DNA of 9,817 nt from Natrinema soli (GTDB lineage Archaea; Halobacteriota; Halobacteria; Halobacteriales; Natrialbaceae), in assembly GCF_028618695.1 (NCBI RefSeq), contig NZ_JAQIVI010000327.1:1-9817 (forward strand), read 5' to 3'. Of this stretch, positions 1-5,686 are shown in pieces. The position numbers and the translations under genes are program-made. The notes beneath the pieces were generated by a model. The model searched no databases and was not told where the DNA came from. It saw nothing but the letters and a program-made list of their open reading frames with translations. Numbering within the stretch: the first letter of the stretch is position 1; each line of letters starts with the position of its first letter.

Positions 1-321
1 GCCGACGAACGCCAGCGCGTACGTCGGCGCGAGACCGAACGCGAGCGCCCCGAGACTCATCACTGCGGTTCCCGCCGTGGCGATCGCGCGCACGCCGTAC
101 CGGTCCGTCAGCAGGCCGGCCGGAATCTGAAACACCGCGTAGAGGTAGAAAAACGACGAGTGGAGCAATCCGAGACTCGTTCCCGTCGTCTCGAACGAGC
201 GCATCAACTGTTCCGAAAGAACCGCGGTCGACGATCGGTGGAGACTGACGAGAAAGAACCCCGCGACGAGCACACACCAGCCGAGCCATCGGCGGTGGTA
301 CTGATTCGAGAGCGGATTCAC
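1..321 (-). CDS. MFS transporter, N-terminal part (cut by window edge)
   Basis: Reading the minus strand from a GTG at 319-321 gives 107 residues without a stop, running off the left edge. There is a short polar N-terminus, a first hydrophobic helix (about residues 12-28, WLGWCVLVAGFFLVSL), a second helix (about 51-71) and then GLLTDRYGVR at residues 69-78. That last segment matches the major facilitator motif A (G-x-L-a-D-r-x-G-r-r) in the loop between helices 2 and 3. A third helix begins near residue 84. An in-frame TGA lies nine codons upstream and no ATG lies between it and the GTG, so GTG is the most upstream possible start. The family covers secondary transporters of sugars, drugs, nitrate and organic acids; the substrate cannot be told from this fragment. 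It is transcribed away from the epimerase gene. Confidence 0.85.
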   Translation of the reverse strand, partial: MNPLSNQYHRRWLGWCVLVAGFFLVSLHRSSTAVLSEQLMRSFETTGTSLGLLHSSFFYLYAVFQIPAGLLTDRYGVRAIATAGTAVMSLGALAFGLAPTYALAFVG

Positions 322-332
322 CTGCTGGACTT

Positions 333-352
333 TGTGATGTGGTCACATTAAC
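333..352 (-). promoter_or_regulatory. Putative promoter with TGTGA-N5-TCACA palindrome for the MFS gene
   Basis: On the minus strand a GGGTTAATG stretch (TTAAT at 352-348) lies about 29 nt before the GTG start at 321, the spacing expected of an archaeal TATA box on a leaderless transcript. Directly adjacent, at 333-347, is the palindrome TGTGA-TGTGG-TCACA. It sits between the box and the start codon, where a bound repressor would block initiation. The arms are only 5 bp, so it could be chance. Confidence 0.35.
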
Positions 353-453
353 CCACCGACGGGTACTCCGCCGAGGACGGGAAGCAACGCCGAAGGCCTG
401 GTCGGAGACGGCCCGCTGCGGGCGACCAGCGACGGATCGGCTCGAGTCGGGCG

Positions 454-555
454 TCTCACGGTCAGCGTCGTCTCACGGTCAGCGTCGCAACACGGTCAAC
501 GTCGCGACATGGTCAGCGTCATCTCGCGGTCACTGTCATCTCACGGCCAGCGTCA
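454..555. repeat. Tandem repeat, six copies of a 17-bp unit
   Basis: Six head-to-tail units of exactly 17 bp start at 454, 471, 488, 505, 522 and 539, with consensus TCTCACGGTCAGCGTCR. The first two units are identical; the later ones differ at roughly two to four positions. A partial seventh copy (CGTCAGCG) follows at 556-563. The period is not a multiple of three and no convincing gene covers the array. It lies in the divergent intergenic region between the transporter (start 321) and the epimerase (start 676), so it could be a multi-site binding array or a slippage-derived minisatellite. Confidence 0.85.
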
Positions 556-607
556 CGTCAGCGTTATGCGACTGTCAGGTCGCTTCATCGCCCGTGTCGC
601 GTCGCGG

Positions 608-613
608 AAAATA
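608..613 (+). promoter_or_regulatory. Possible TATA box of the epimerase gene
   Basis: AAAATA, within GGAAAATACC, is the only clear A/T run in the GC-rich stretch just before the epimerase. It would place transcription start near 635-640 and a leader of about 38 nt before the ATG at 676. No Shine-Dalgarno sequence is visible before that ATG. Confidence 0.3.
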
Positions 614-675
614 CCCGCCACCATCGGTACGGAAACTTCCAAACACCTTTGCGTCACCGAATGGCCTGTTTCGGT

Positions 676-1605
676 ATGAACCTCGAGGAGCAAACCGTCC
701 TCGTCACCGGCGGTGCGGGATTTATCGGATCGAACCTGGCGAATCATCTCGCCGAGTCGAACGACGTGACCGTCATCGATGACTGTTATCTGGGAACGCC
801 GGAAAACCTGTCCGATGACGTCGAATTCGTCGAAGCGAGCGTCCTCGATGATGATCTGCCGACGGACGTCGACGTCGTCTTTCACCTCGCGGCACTGTCG
901 TCGTACGCGATGCACGAGGAGGACCCCGCGGCGGGTGCCAGGGTCAACGTCGAAGGCTTCGTCAACGTGGTCGAACAGGCCAGACAGGACGGCTGCGAGA
1001 CGGTGGTCTACGCCTCGACGTCGTCGATCTACGGCAGTCGAACGGAGCCGTCGCCCGAGGACATGTCGGTGAGCGTCAACACCGGCTACGAGGCCTCGAA
1101 GCTCGCACGGGAACGCTACGGAGAGTACTTCTCGAATCACTACGACATGTCCGCGGCCGGCATGCGATTTTTCTCGGTGTATCAGGGTTACGGCGGCGCG
1201 GAGGAACACAAGGGCGAGTACGCCAACGTGATCGCCCAGTTCGCCGACGACATCGCCGACGGCGAATCACCCGTTCTCTACGGCGACGGCACCCAGACGC
1301 GGGACTTCACGCACGTCTCCGATATCGTTCGCGGCCTCGAGCTGGCCGCGGTCCACGAACTCGACGGAATCTACAATCTGGGGACCGGAGAGGCGTACGA
1401 TTTCGACACAGTCGTCGAGATGATCAACGACGAACTCGGTACCGACGTGGGAGCGGAGTACGTCGAGAACCCGATCCCCGATTCGGTCTACGTCCACGAC
1501 ACCTGCGCCGACGCATCGAAGATCCGAGCGGAGACCGGCTGGGAACCGCGGATCGACTTCGAGGAGGGCATTCGACGCGTCTGTGCGCAGTACACGGACC
1601 AGTAG
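676..1605 (+). CDS. NAD-dependent sugar-nucleotide epimerase/dehydratase (GalE-like extended SDR)
   Basis: A 309-residue protein of normal length for extended short-chain dehydrogenases. The N-terminal Rossmann fold has the glycine motif GGAGFIG at residues 12-18, an acidic pair D35/D36 after the second strand (NAD preference), HLAA at 70-73, the STSSIYG active-site segment at 114-120, and the catalytic Y138-x3-K142 (YEASK). The C-terminal part has RDFTHVSDIVRG (209-220) and YNLGTGE (233-239), both typical of UDP-glucose 4-epimerases, UDP-glucuronate epimerases and dTDP-glucose dehydratases. The enzyme oxidises the sugar ring through tightly bound NAD during epimerisation or dehydration, supplying nucleotide sugars for surface glycans. 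I chose ATG 676 because the family begins a few residues before the first beta strand (VLVTGG). ATG 661 and TTG 649 are in frame and would add 5 or 9 residues. No glycosyltransferase is adjacent, so the exact substrate is unknown. Confidence 0.9.
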   Translation: MNLEEQTVLVTGGAGFIGSNLANHLAESNDVTVIDDCYLGTPENLSDDVEFVEASVLDDDLPTDVDVVFHLAALSSYAMHEEDPAAGARVNVEGFVNVVEQARQDGCETVVYASTSSIYGSRTEPSPEDMSVSVNTGYEASKLARERYGEYFSNHYDMSAAGMRFFSVYQGYGGAEEHKGEYANVIAQFADDIADGESPVLYGDGTQTRDFTHVSDIVRGLELAAVHELDGIYNLGTGEAYDFDTVVEMINDELGTDVGAEYVENPIPDSVYVHDTCADASKIRAETGWEPRIDFEEGIRRVCAQYTDQ

Positions 1606-2100
1606 CGCTACTCTGCGTCGACTCTCACGGATCGGAGCAGCGGCGATGTCTCGAATCGGCGTCCGAGAATCGAACGTAGCGGGAGCGCCGTAGATGTGCT
1701 ACCACGATCCGGACGGATGATACTCCGCCCGACAACGCTGATAGCCGAGCCAGTGTCGCGATAGCCGGTCCGGTGCCGCCTGCTCGAGCCCAGATCTGGC
1801 CCGCATCTGAATTTCGGAATCTCATCGACTTCCGTGCGAGCGAACTCCCGGTGAGATAATCGAGGCCCGCAAACCGTCCACTATTCGAAATTGAATGCTG
1901 CCACCACGAGTATATCCCGTCCCCTCTCCGGCCAAATTGGATATTATTTACAACCGTAGTAATTTTCACGCCGATGATGTCGATACTGACAGTCAACGGA
2001 CTGTTGAGCGGACAGATCGATTGCACACGTCCAACGGTCGAATTTCGGCTCCAGTAACTATCACGGAAAACGATGCATGAGCCGATCAGCGTACCTGCGA
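1606..2100. other. Intergenic region, no supported gene
   Basis: About 500 bp between the epimerase stop and the ppc promoter. The first half is ordinary GC-rich sequence. From about 1850 it becomes AT-richer, with TATA-like runs near 1909 (GAGTATATCC) and 1938-1950 (GGATATTATTTAC). Open frames on either strand here encode proteins that are not acidic, show no recognisable motif and contain many Ser/Arg/Ile residues atypical of this genome. I see no RNA gene or repeat. The TATA-like runs could start an unrecognised non-coding transcript. Confidence 0.6.
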
Positions 2101-2110
2101 GGGGTTTTTA
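2101..2110 (+). promoter_or_regulatory. Putative ppc promoter (TATA box)
   Basis: GGGGTTTTTA ends 25 nt before the ppc ATG at 2135, with the T-run centred about 27 nt upstream. This is the archaeal TATA position for transcription starting at or beside the start codon. No Shine-Dalgarno motif precedes the ATG, so a leaderless mRNA is likely. Confidence 0.5.
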
Positions 2111-2134
2111 CCACGGCACGCACATCCACACGAT

Positions 2135-4825
2135 ATGCGACTCCACAACAGGGACGTCAGACAAGACGTCCGCGAACTCGGCGCGTTACTCGGAGACGTC
2201 CTCGAGGACCAGACGTCCCGCAGGTCGTTTGAAACGGTCGAATCGTGTCGGCGGGCAGCCATCGATTACCGATCCGGAGAGCTCGAGTCCCGCGAGCCGC
2301 TCGTGACGGAACTCGAGAACTTGTCGCCCCACCAGCAACGGATCGTCGCCCGCGCGTTCACGACCTACTTCGAGTTGATCAACCTCGCCGAAGAGCGCGA
2401 GCGGGTCCGGACGATCCGCACGGCCTCCCAGGAGGGAACCCTCGAGGATAGCCTCGAGACCGCGGCCGAAGAACTCGGCGAGGCGGACGTCGAGACCGTC
2501 AGACAGATCCTGGACGACGTGTTGATCGAGCCGACGTTCACCGCCCATCCGACCGAAGCCCGGCGCAAGACCGTCAAGTCCAAACTGCGAGAGACCTCGA
2601 CGTACCTCGAGACGCTGGACGAACGACTGTTGACCGACAAGGAGGAGAGTCAGCTCTGGCGGGATATCGACGCCGAGGTGACGAGTCTCTGGCAGACCCC
2701 GCAGGTGCGCAATCGCCAGCCCGAACCCGAAGACGAGGCGCGCAACGTCCAGTGGTACCTCGAGAACACGCTGTTCGACGTGGTCGGCGAGGTCTACGAC
2801 GAACTCGACGACGCGATCGACGAGGAGGTCCCCGGGAACCTCGAGATCCCGAAGCTCTTCGAGTTCCGCTCGTGGGCGGGCAGCGACCGCGACGGCAACC
2901 CGTACGTGACCCCCGACGTGACCGCGAACACCTTGGAGCGCCAGCGATCGGTCGTTCTCGAGCAGTATCGCGAACAGCTCAAACGGCTCTCGGGGGTTCT
3001 GAGTCAGGACGGCAGTCGGATCGACGCCGGGTCCGAGTTTCAGGCCACTCTCGAGCGCGATCGCGAGCGCCTCCCCGGCAGCGCCCGCACCGCCGAGCAG
3101 CGCTATCCCGGCGAACCCTACCGGCAGAAGCTCAAGCTCATGCGCGAGCGACTCCGCCGCGTCGGCGACGTTCGGCCGGGCGGCTACGACGAGGTCGACG
3201 ACCTCCTCGCGGATCTCGAGGTCATCTCGAAGAGCCTGCGCAACAACGGCGCCGAGAGCGTCGTCGACGCCCACGTCGACCCGATCCGCCGACAGGTCGC
3301 CACGTTCGGTTTCTCGCTCGCGAGTCTCGACCTGCGAGAGCACCAGCAGAAACACACCGACGCCATCGCCGAGGCGCTCGAGGCCGAGGGGATCGACTAC
3401 CACGAGCTCTCGGAGGACGACCGCGTCGAGTTCCTGACCGACGCCGTCCTGCAGGACGAGCCGGTGATCGATCTGAGCGACACCGCGGAGCTCTCAGACG
3501 ATTCGGCGCGCGTCCTCGAGTTATTCGACAGCCTCGCCGACTGGCAGACCGAGTACGGCAGCCACGCCATCGACACCTACGCCATCTCGATGACCGAGGA
3601 ACCCAGCCACGTCCTCGAGGTGCTGTTCCTGGCCGATCAGGCCGACGTCATCGCCCTGCCCGAACACGCCGGGATCGATATCGTGCCGCTGCTCGAGACC
3701 GAGTACGCCCTCTCGGGTGCCCGGCGGATCATGGGCTCGCTGTTCGAGAACGACGCGTACTCGCAGGTTCTTGAGGCGCGGGGCCAGACCCAGGAGATCA
3801 TGCTGGGCTACTCGGACTCGAACAAGGAGAACGGCTTCCTCGCCGCGAACTGGTCGCTGTACAAGAACCAGCGCCGGCTCGGCGAGATCTGCGACGATCA
3901 CGACGTGACGATGCGGCTGTTCCACGGCCGCGGCGGCTCGATTTCCCGGGGCGGCGGCCCGATGAACGAGGCGCTGCTCGCGCTGCCGAACTCGACCGTC
4001 ACGGGCCAGGTCAAGTTTACGGAACAGGGCGAGGCTATCGCCGAGAAGTACGCCAACCCGCGCATCGCCGAGCGCAACATCGAACAGATGCTCAACGCCC
4101 AACTCCGGGCGCGCAAGGGGGCGCTGGATCAACCGGAGGAGGACGTTCGCGACGAGTGGGTCGACGCGATGGAAACGATGGCGGACGCCGCTCGACGCGA
4201 GTACCGCGATCTCCTCGAGAGCGAGGGATTCGTCCAGTACTTCGAGCAGGCGACGCCGATCACGGTCATCGAGGATCTCGATCTGGGCTCCCGTCCGGCC
4301 TCCCGATCGGGCGAGCGCACCGTCGAGGACCTGCGCGCGATCCCGTGGGTGTTCTCGTGGACCCAGGCGCGGTGTATCCTGCCGGGCTGGTACGCCATCG
4401 CGAGCGGCATCGAGGCCTACTTAGACGACGGCGGCTCGATGGAAACCCTCCAGACGATGTACGAGGAGTGGCCGTTCTTCCGAACGACGCTCGACAACGC
4501 GGCGCTCTCGCTGTCCCGAACCGAACTCGAGATCGCCGAGCGCTACGCCGAACTGGCGGAGCCGGACCTGCGCGACCGGTTCTTCCCGCGCGTGACCGAC
4601 GAGTACGAGCGGGCCGCCGACCTCATCACCGAAATCGGGCGGCGCGATCAGCTACACACCCGCGACTGGCTCGGGGAGAACCTCGAGCGCCGAAATCCCT
4701 ACGTGGATCCGCTGAACATGTTGCAGGTCTACTTGCTCGACCGAACCCATCGAACGGACATCGAGGAACGGACGCTGCGGCTGACGGTCAAGGGGATCGC
4801 GGCCGGGATGAAAAACACCGGATAG
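2135..4825 (+). CDS. ppc: Phosphoenolpyruvate carboxylase (bacterial-type)
   Basis: An 896-residue cytosolic enzyme that carboxylates phosphoenolpyruvate with bicarbonate to give oxaloacetate, refilling the TCA cycle. The length matches bacterial-type PEPC (E. coli 883), not the short archaeal PpcA of about 500 residues. Family signatures are all present: TAHPTEA with catalytic H138; GSDRDGNP at 249-256; GYSDSNKENG at 558-567 with the active-site Lys at 564; FHGRGGSISRGGGP at 596-609, including the mobile-loop arginines; FTEQGEAIAEKY; and the C-terminal GIAAGMKNTG. By alignment from memory, the E. coli aspartate-inhibition residues R587, K773, R832 and N881 correspond to R605, R795, R853 and N894, so allosteric inhibition by aspartate is plausible, with Lys replaced by Arg at one position. 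The start is fixed by the TATA spacing and the MRLHNRDVRQDVRELG N-terminus. The gene is complete and is followed by tRNA-Ser. Confidence 0.97.
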   Translation: MRLHNRDVRQDVRELGALLGDVLEDQTSRRSFETVESCRRAAIDYRSGELESREPLVTELENLSPHQQRIVARAFTTYFELINLAEERERVRTIRTASQEGTLEDSLETAAEELGEADVETVRQILDDVLIEPTFTAHPTEARRKTVKSKLRETSTYLETLDERLLTDKEESQLWRDIDAEVTSLWQTPQVRNRQPEPEDEARNVQWYLENTLFDVVGEVYDELDDAIDEEVPGNLEIPKLFEFRSWAGSDRDGNPYVTPDVTANTLERQRSVVLEQYREQLKRLSGVLSQDGSRIDAGSEFQATLERDRERLPGSARTAEQRYPGEPYRQKLKLMRERLRRVGDVRPGGYDEVDDLLADLEVISKSLRNNGAESVVDAHVDPIRRQVATFGFSLASLDLREHQQKHTDAIAEALEAEGIDYHELSEDDRVEFLTDAVLQDEPVIDLSDTAELSDDSARVLELFDSLADWQTEYGSHAIDTYAISMTEEPSHVLEVLFLADQADVIALPEHAGIDIVPLLETEYALSGARRIMGSLFENDAYSQVLEARGQTQEIMLGYSDSNKENGFLAANWSLYKNQRRLGEICDDHDVTMRLFHGRGGSISRGGGPMNEALLALPNSTVTGQVKFTEQGEAIAEKYANPRIAERNIEQMLNAQLRARKGALDQPEEDVRDEWVDAMETMADAARREYRDLLESEGFVQYFEQATPITVIEDLDLGSRPASRSGERTVEDLRAIPWVFSWTQARCILPGWYAIASGIEAYLDDGGSMETLQTMYEEWPFFRTTLDNAALSLSRTELEIAERYAELAEPDLRDRFFPRVTDEYERAADLITEIGRRDQLHTRDWLGENLERRNPYVDPLNMLQVYLLDRTHRTDIEERTLRLTVKGIAAGMKNTG

Positions 4826-4954
4826 TCGACACGGACCGAGCGAGTGTCACGCCGAGGAGCGACGGTCACTGTTTCGACCCCGCTCGAGTCGATCGATTCC
4901 GTCGACGATCTCGGACGTGAATCGATCACAGGGAGCGCTACGGATCGAAACGGG

Positions 4955-4960
4955 TAAAAA
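4955..4960 (+). promoter_or_regulatory. Putative tRNA promoter (box A)
   Basis: TAAAAA lies 25-30 nt before the first tRNA nucleotide (4985), the usual spacing of the archaeal box A for stable RNA genes. The 4826-4954 stretch between ppc and this box shows no gene. Confidence 0.5.
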
Positions 4961-4984
4961 CGTCTCTCGAGTAGGGAGTAGTGA

Positions 4985-5069
4985 GCCGAGATAGCCTAGC
5001 CCGGCCAAGGCGGTAGATTCGAAATCTACTGTCCTCACGGACTCGGGAGTTCAAATCTCCCTCTCGGCG
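4985..5069 (+). tRNA. tRNA-Ser(CGA)
   Basis: An 85-nt class II tRNA. The acceptor stem GCCGAGA (4985-4991) pairs with TCTCGGC (5062-5068), with discriminator G5069. The D stem is GCC/GGC (4994-4996/5009-5011). The anticodon stem GTAGA/TCTAC (5013-5017/5025-5029) encloses TTCGAAA, with anticodon CGA at 5020-5022 reading the serine codon UCG. The long variable arm (5030-5044) has a GTCC/GGAC stem. The T arm is GGGAG-TTCAAAT-CTCCC (5045-5061). A long variable arm with G73 is typical of serine tRNAs. CCA is not encoded and there is no intron. The last 21 nt are copied twice downstream. Confidence 0.97.
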
Positions 5070-5074
5070 TTTTT
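5070..5074 (+). terminator. T-tract terminator of tRNA-Ser
   Basis: TTTTT directly after the discriminator base, a typical archaeal T-run terminator. The first T is a C in the third tail copy (5339), leaving TTTT at 5340-5343. Confidence 0.6.
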
Positions 5075-5132
5075 GCAGCAACTAACTGATGAGCGCCGCG
5101 TAGCGGCGTGAATTAACTACCGTTGCTGCAAA
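5072..5132. repeat. Hairpin 1
   Basis: Perfect 11-bp outer arms, TTTGCAGCAAC (5072-5082) and GTTGCTGCAAA (5122-5132). A perfect 6-bp inner stem, CGCCGC (5094-5099) and GCGGCG (5103-5108), surrounds a GTA loop. Confidence 0.9.
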
Positions 5133-5141
5133 GTGGTAAAC

Positions 5142-5208
5142 GGGGGATTTGAAGTAGACCAGTCGCGCGCAGCGTAGCGAGCACGTCTGGGCGTAGTTCA
5201 AATCTCCC
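5142..5208. repeat. Hairpin 2, formed with the second tRNA-tail copy
   Basis: GGGGGATTTGAA (5142-5153) pairs with TTCAAATCTCCC (5197-5208), the T-arm part of the second tail copy, over 12 positions with one G-U wobble. An inner CCAG/CTGG (5159-5162/5187-5190) extends it. The apex holds GCGTAGCGA (5172-5180). Confidence 0.8.
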
Positions 5209-5216
5209 TCTCGGCG
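5196..5216 (+). repeat. tRNA-Ser 3'-end copy 2
   Basis: Exact copy of tRNA positions 5049-5069, followed by TTTT. No acceptor 5' half or anticodon arm precedes it, so it is a tail fragment and not a tRNA gene. Confidence 0.9.
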
Positions 5217-5217
5217 T

Positions 5218-5268
5218 TTTCGCGACGATAACGACGGTGAGCGGAGCGAACCGACCGTCGTCGCGAAA
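5218..5268. repeat. Hairpin 3
   Basis: Perfect 11-bp arms, TTTCGCGACGA (5218-5228) and TCGTCGCGAAA (5258-5268), with GCGGAGCGA (5241-5249) at the centre. Its stem sequence differs from hairpins 1 and 5, although it occupies the same place after a tRNA tail. Confidence 0.85.
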
Positions 5269-5275
5269 CCCATAC

Positions 5276-5329
5276 GGAGATTTGAATCAGGGAGTGAAGC
5301 GACGCGGAACGACCGTGGTTCAAATCTCC
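5276..5329. repeat. Hairpin 4, formed with the third tRNA-tail copy
   Basis: GGAGATTTGAA (5276-5286) is the exact reverse complement of TTCAAATCTCC (5319-5329), the T-arm part of the third tail copy. The centre carries GTGAAGCGA (5294-5302). Confidence 0.85.
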
Positions 5330-5401
5330 CTCTCGGCGCTTTTGCAGCAACTAACTGATAAGCGCCGCGTAGCGGCGTGAATTAACTACCGTTGCTGCAA
5401 A
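5318..5401 (+). repeat. 84-bp direct repeat, copy 2 (tRNA tail copy 3 plus hairpin 5)
   Basis: This copy contains the third tRNA tail (5318-5338) and hairpin 5 (5341-5401), whose stem is the same as hairpin 1. It has 82 of 84 bases identical to 5049-5132. Confidence 0.9.
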
Positions 5402-5686
5402 ACGGCGAAATAGGACGAGCGACGCGTGTACGAACCCCGTCCCTCTCGAGCGATACCGCCTCGAGACGCGTGAGTGACCGATCGGGTTCGATACACCGGT
5501 AATCGGGACCGAGACGTGCGGTTGCGGCACGTTTCAGTCGCTCGGTGGCATCCTGACCCCGACGAACCGACCGGAACCCCATCACTCGCAAGGGGGGCCA
5601 CTATGCAAATACTGGTCGTATATTCTGTGTCATAAGTCACCAATGTACGCAACTATAGCACAGGCCGTTCCGACAGGGTGGGTGCA
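5402..5686. other. Intergenic region before the Fe-S gene
   Basis: 285 bp without a clearly supported gene. A minus-strand frame of 66 codons (ATG at 5582, stop at 5382) ends inside hairpin 5 and has no recognisable domain, so I do not call it. TATA-like runs at 5616-5622 (GTATATT context) and 5653-5657 (CTATAG context) could serve the Fe-S gene on the plus strand; I cannot decide between them. Confidence 0.5.

Larger units (their letters stand above)
5049..5132 (+). repeat. 84-bp direct repeat, copy 1 (tRNA tail plus hairpin 1)
   Basis: The repeat begins inside the tRNA T arm and ends with hairpin 1. It is matched by 5318-5401 with only two differences (T5070/C5339 and G5091/A5360), at an offset of 269 bp. 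Confidence 0.9.
5049..5401. repeat. tRNA-tail / hairpin array
   Basis: The 21-nt tRNA 3' end (second half of the T arm, acceptor strand and G73) occurs at 5049-5069 and is repeated exactly at 5196-5216 and 5318-5338, each time followed by a T-run and a long hairpin. Five hairpins fill the region: 5072-5132, 5142-5208, 5218-5268, 5276-5329 and 5341-5401. Each carries an apical GYGNAGCGR motif. The array contains no protein-coding gene. tRNA 3' ends are common integration sites, but segments of about 120-150 bp are too short to be elements themselves. Confidence 0.85.

Noticed and set aside
339..782. Plus-strand frame reading through the 17-bp repeats into the epimerase
   Set aside because: It overlaps the epimerase start in another frame, has a basic Arg/Ser-rich product, and the 17-bp period shifts frame at every unit, which argues against coding.
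1625..2026. Minus-strand frame of 133 codons between the epimerase and ppc
   Set aside because: Not acidic, no domain, no good promoter, and it spans a clear composition change at about 1850.
2186..3403. Long open frame on the minus strand opposite ppc (405 codons)
   Set aside because: It lies wholly antisense to a gene with unmistakable PEPC motifs. GC-rich haloarchaeal genes commonly create long antisense frames, and its product is a low-complexity Leu/Val/Gly/Asp sequence with no domain.
5049..5401. CRISPR array or tandem tRNA genes
   Set aside because: There are only three repeat copies at unequal spacing (147 and 122 bp), and the spaces are hairpins, not unique spacers. The extra copies lack the tRNA 5' half and anticodon arm.
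5382..5582. Possible 66-residue minus-strand protein beside hairpin 5
   Set aside because: Third-codon GC is only moderate, there is no recognisable motif, and its stop falls inside the hairpin repeat, suggesting an accidental frame.
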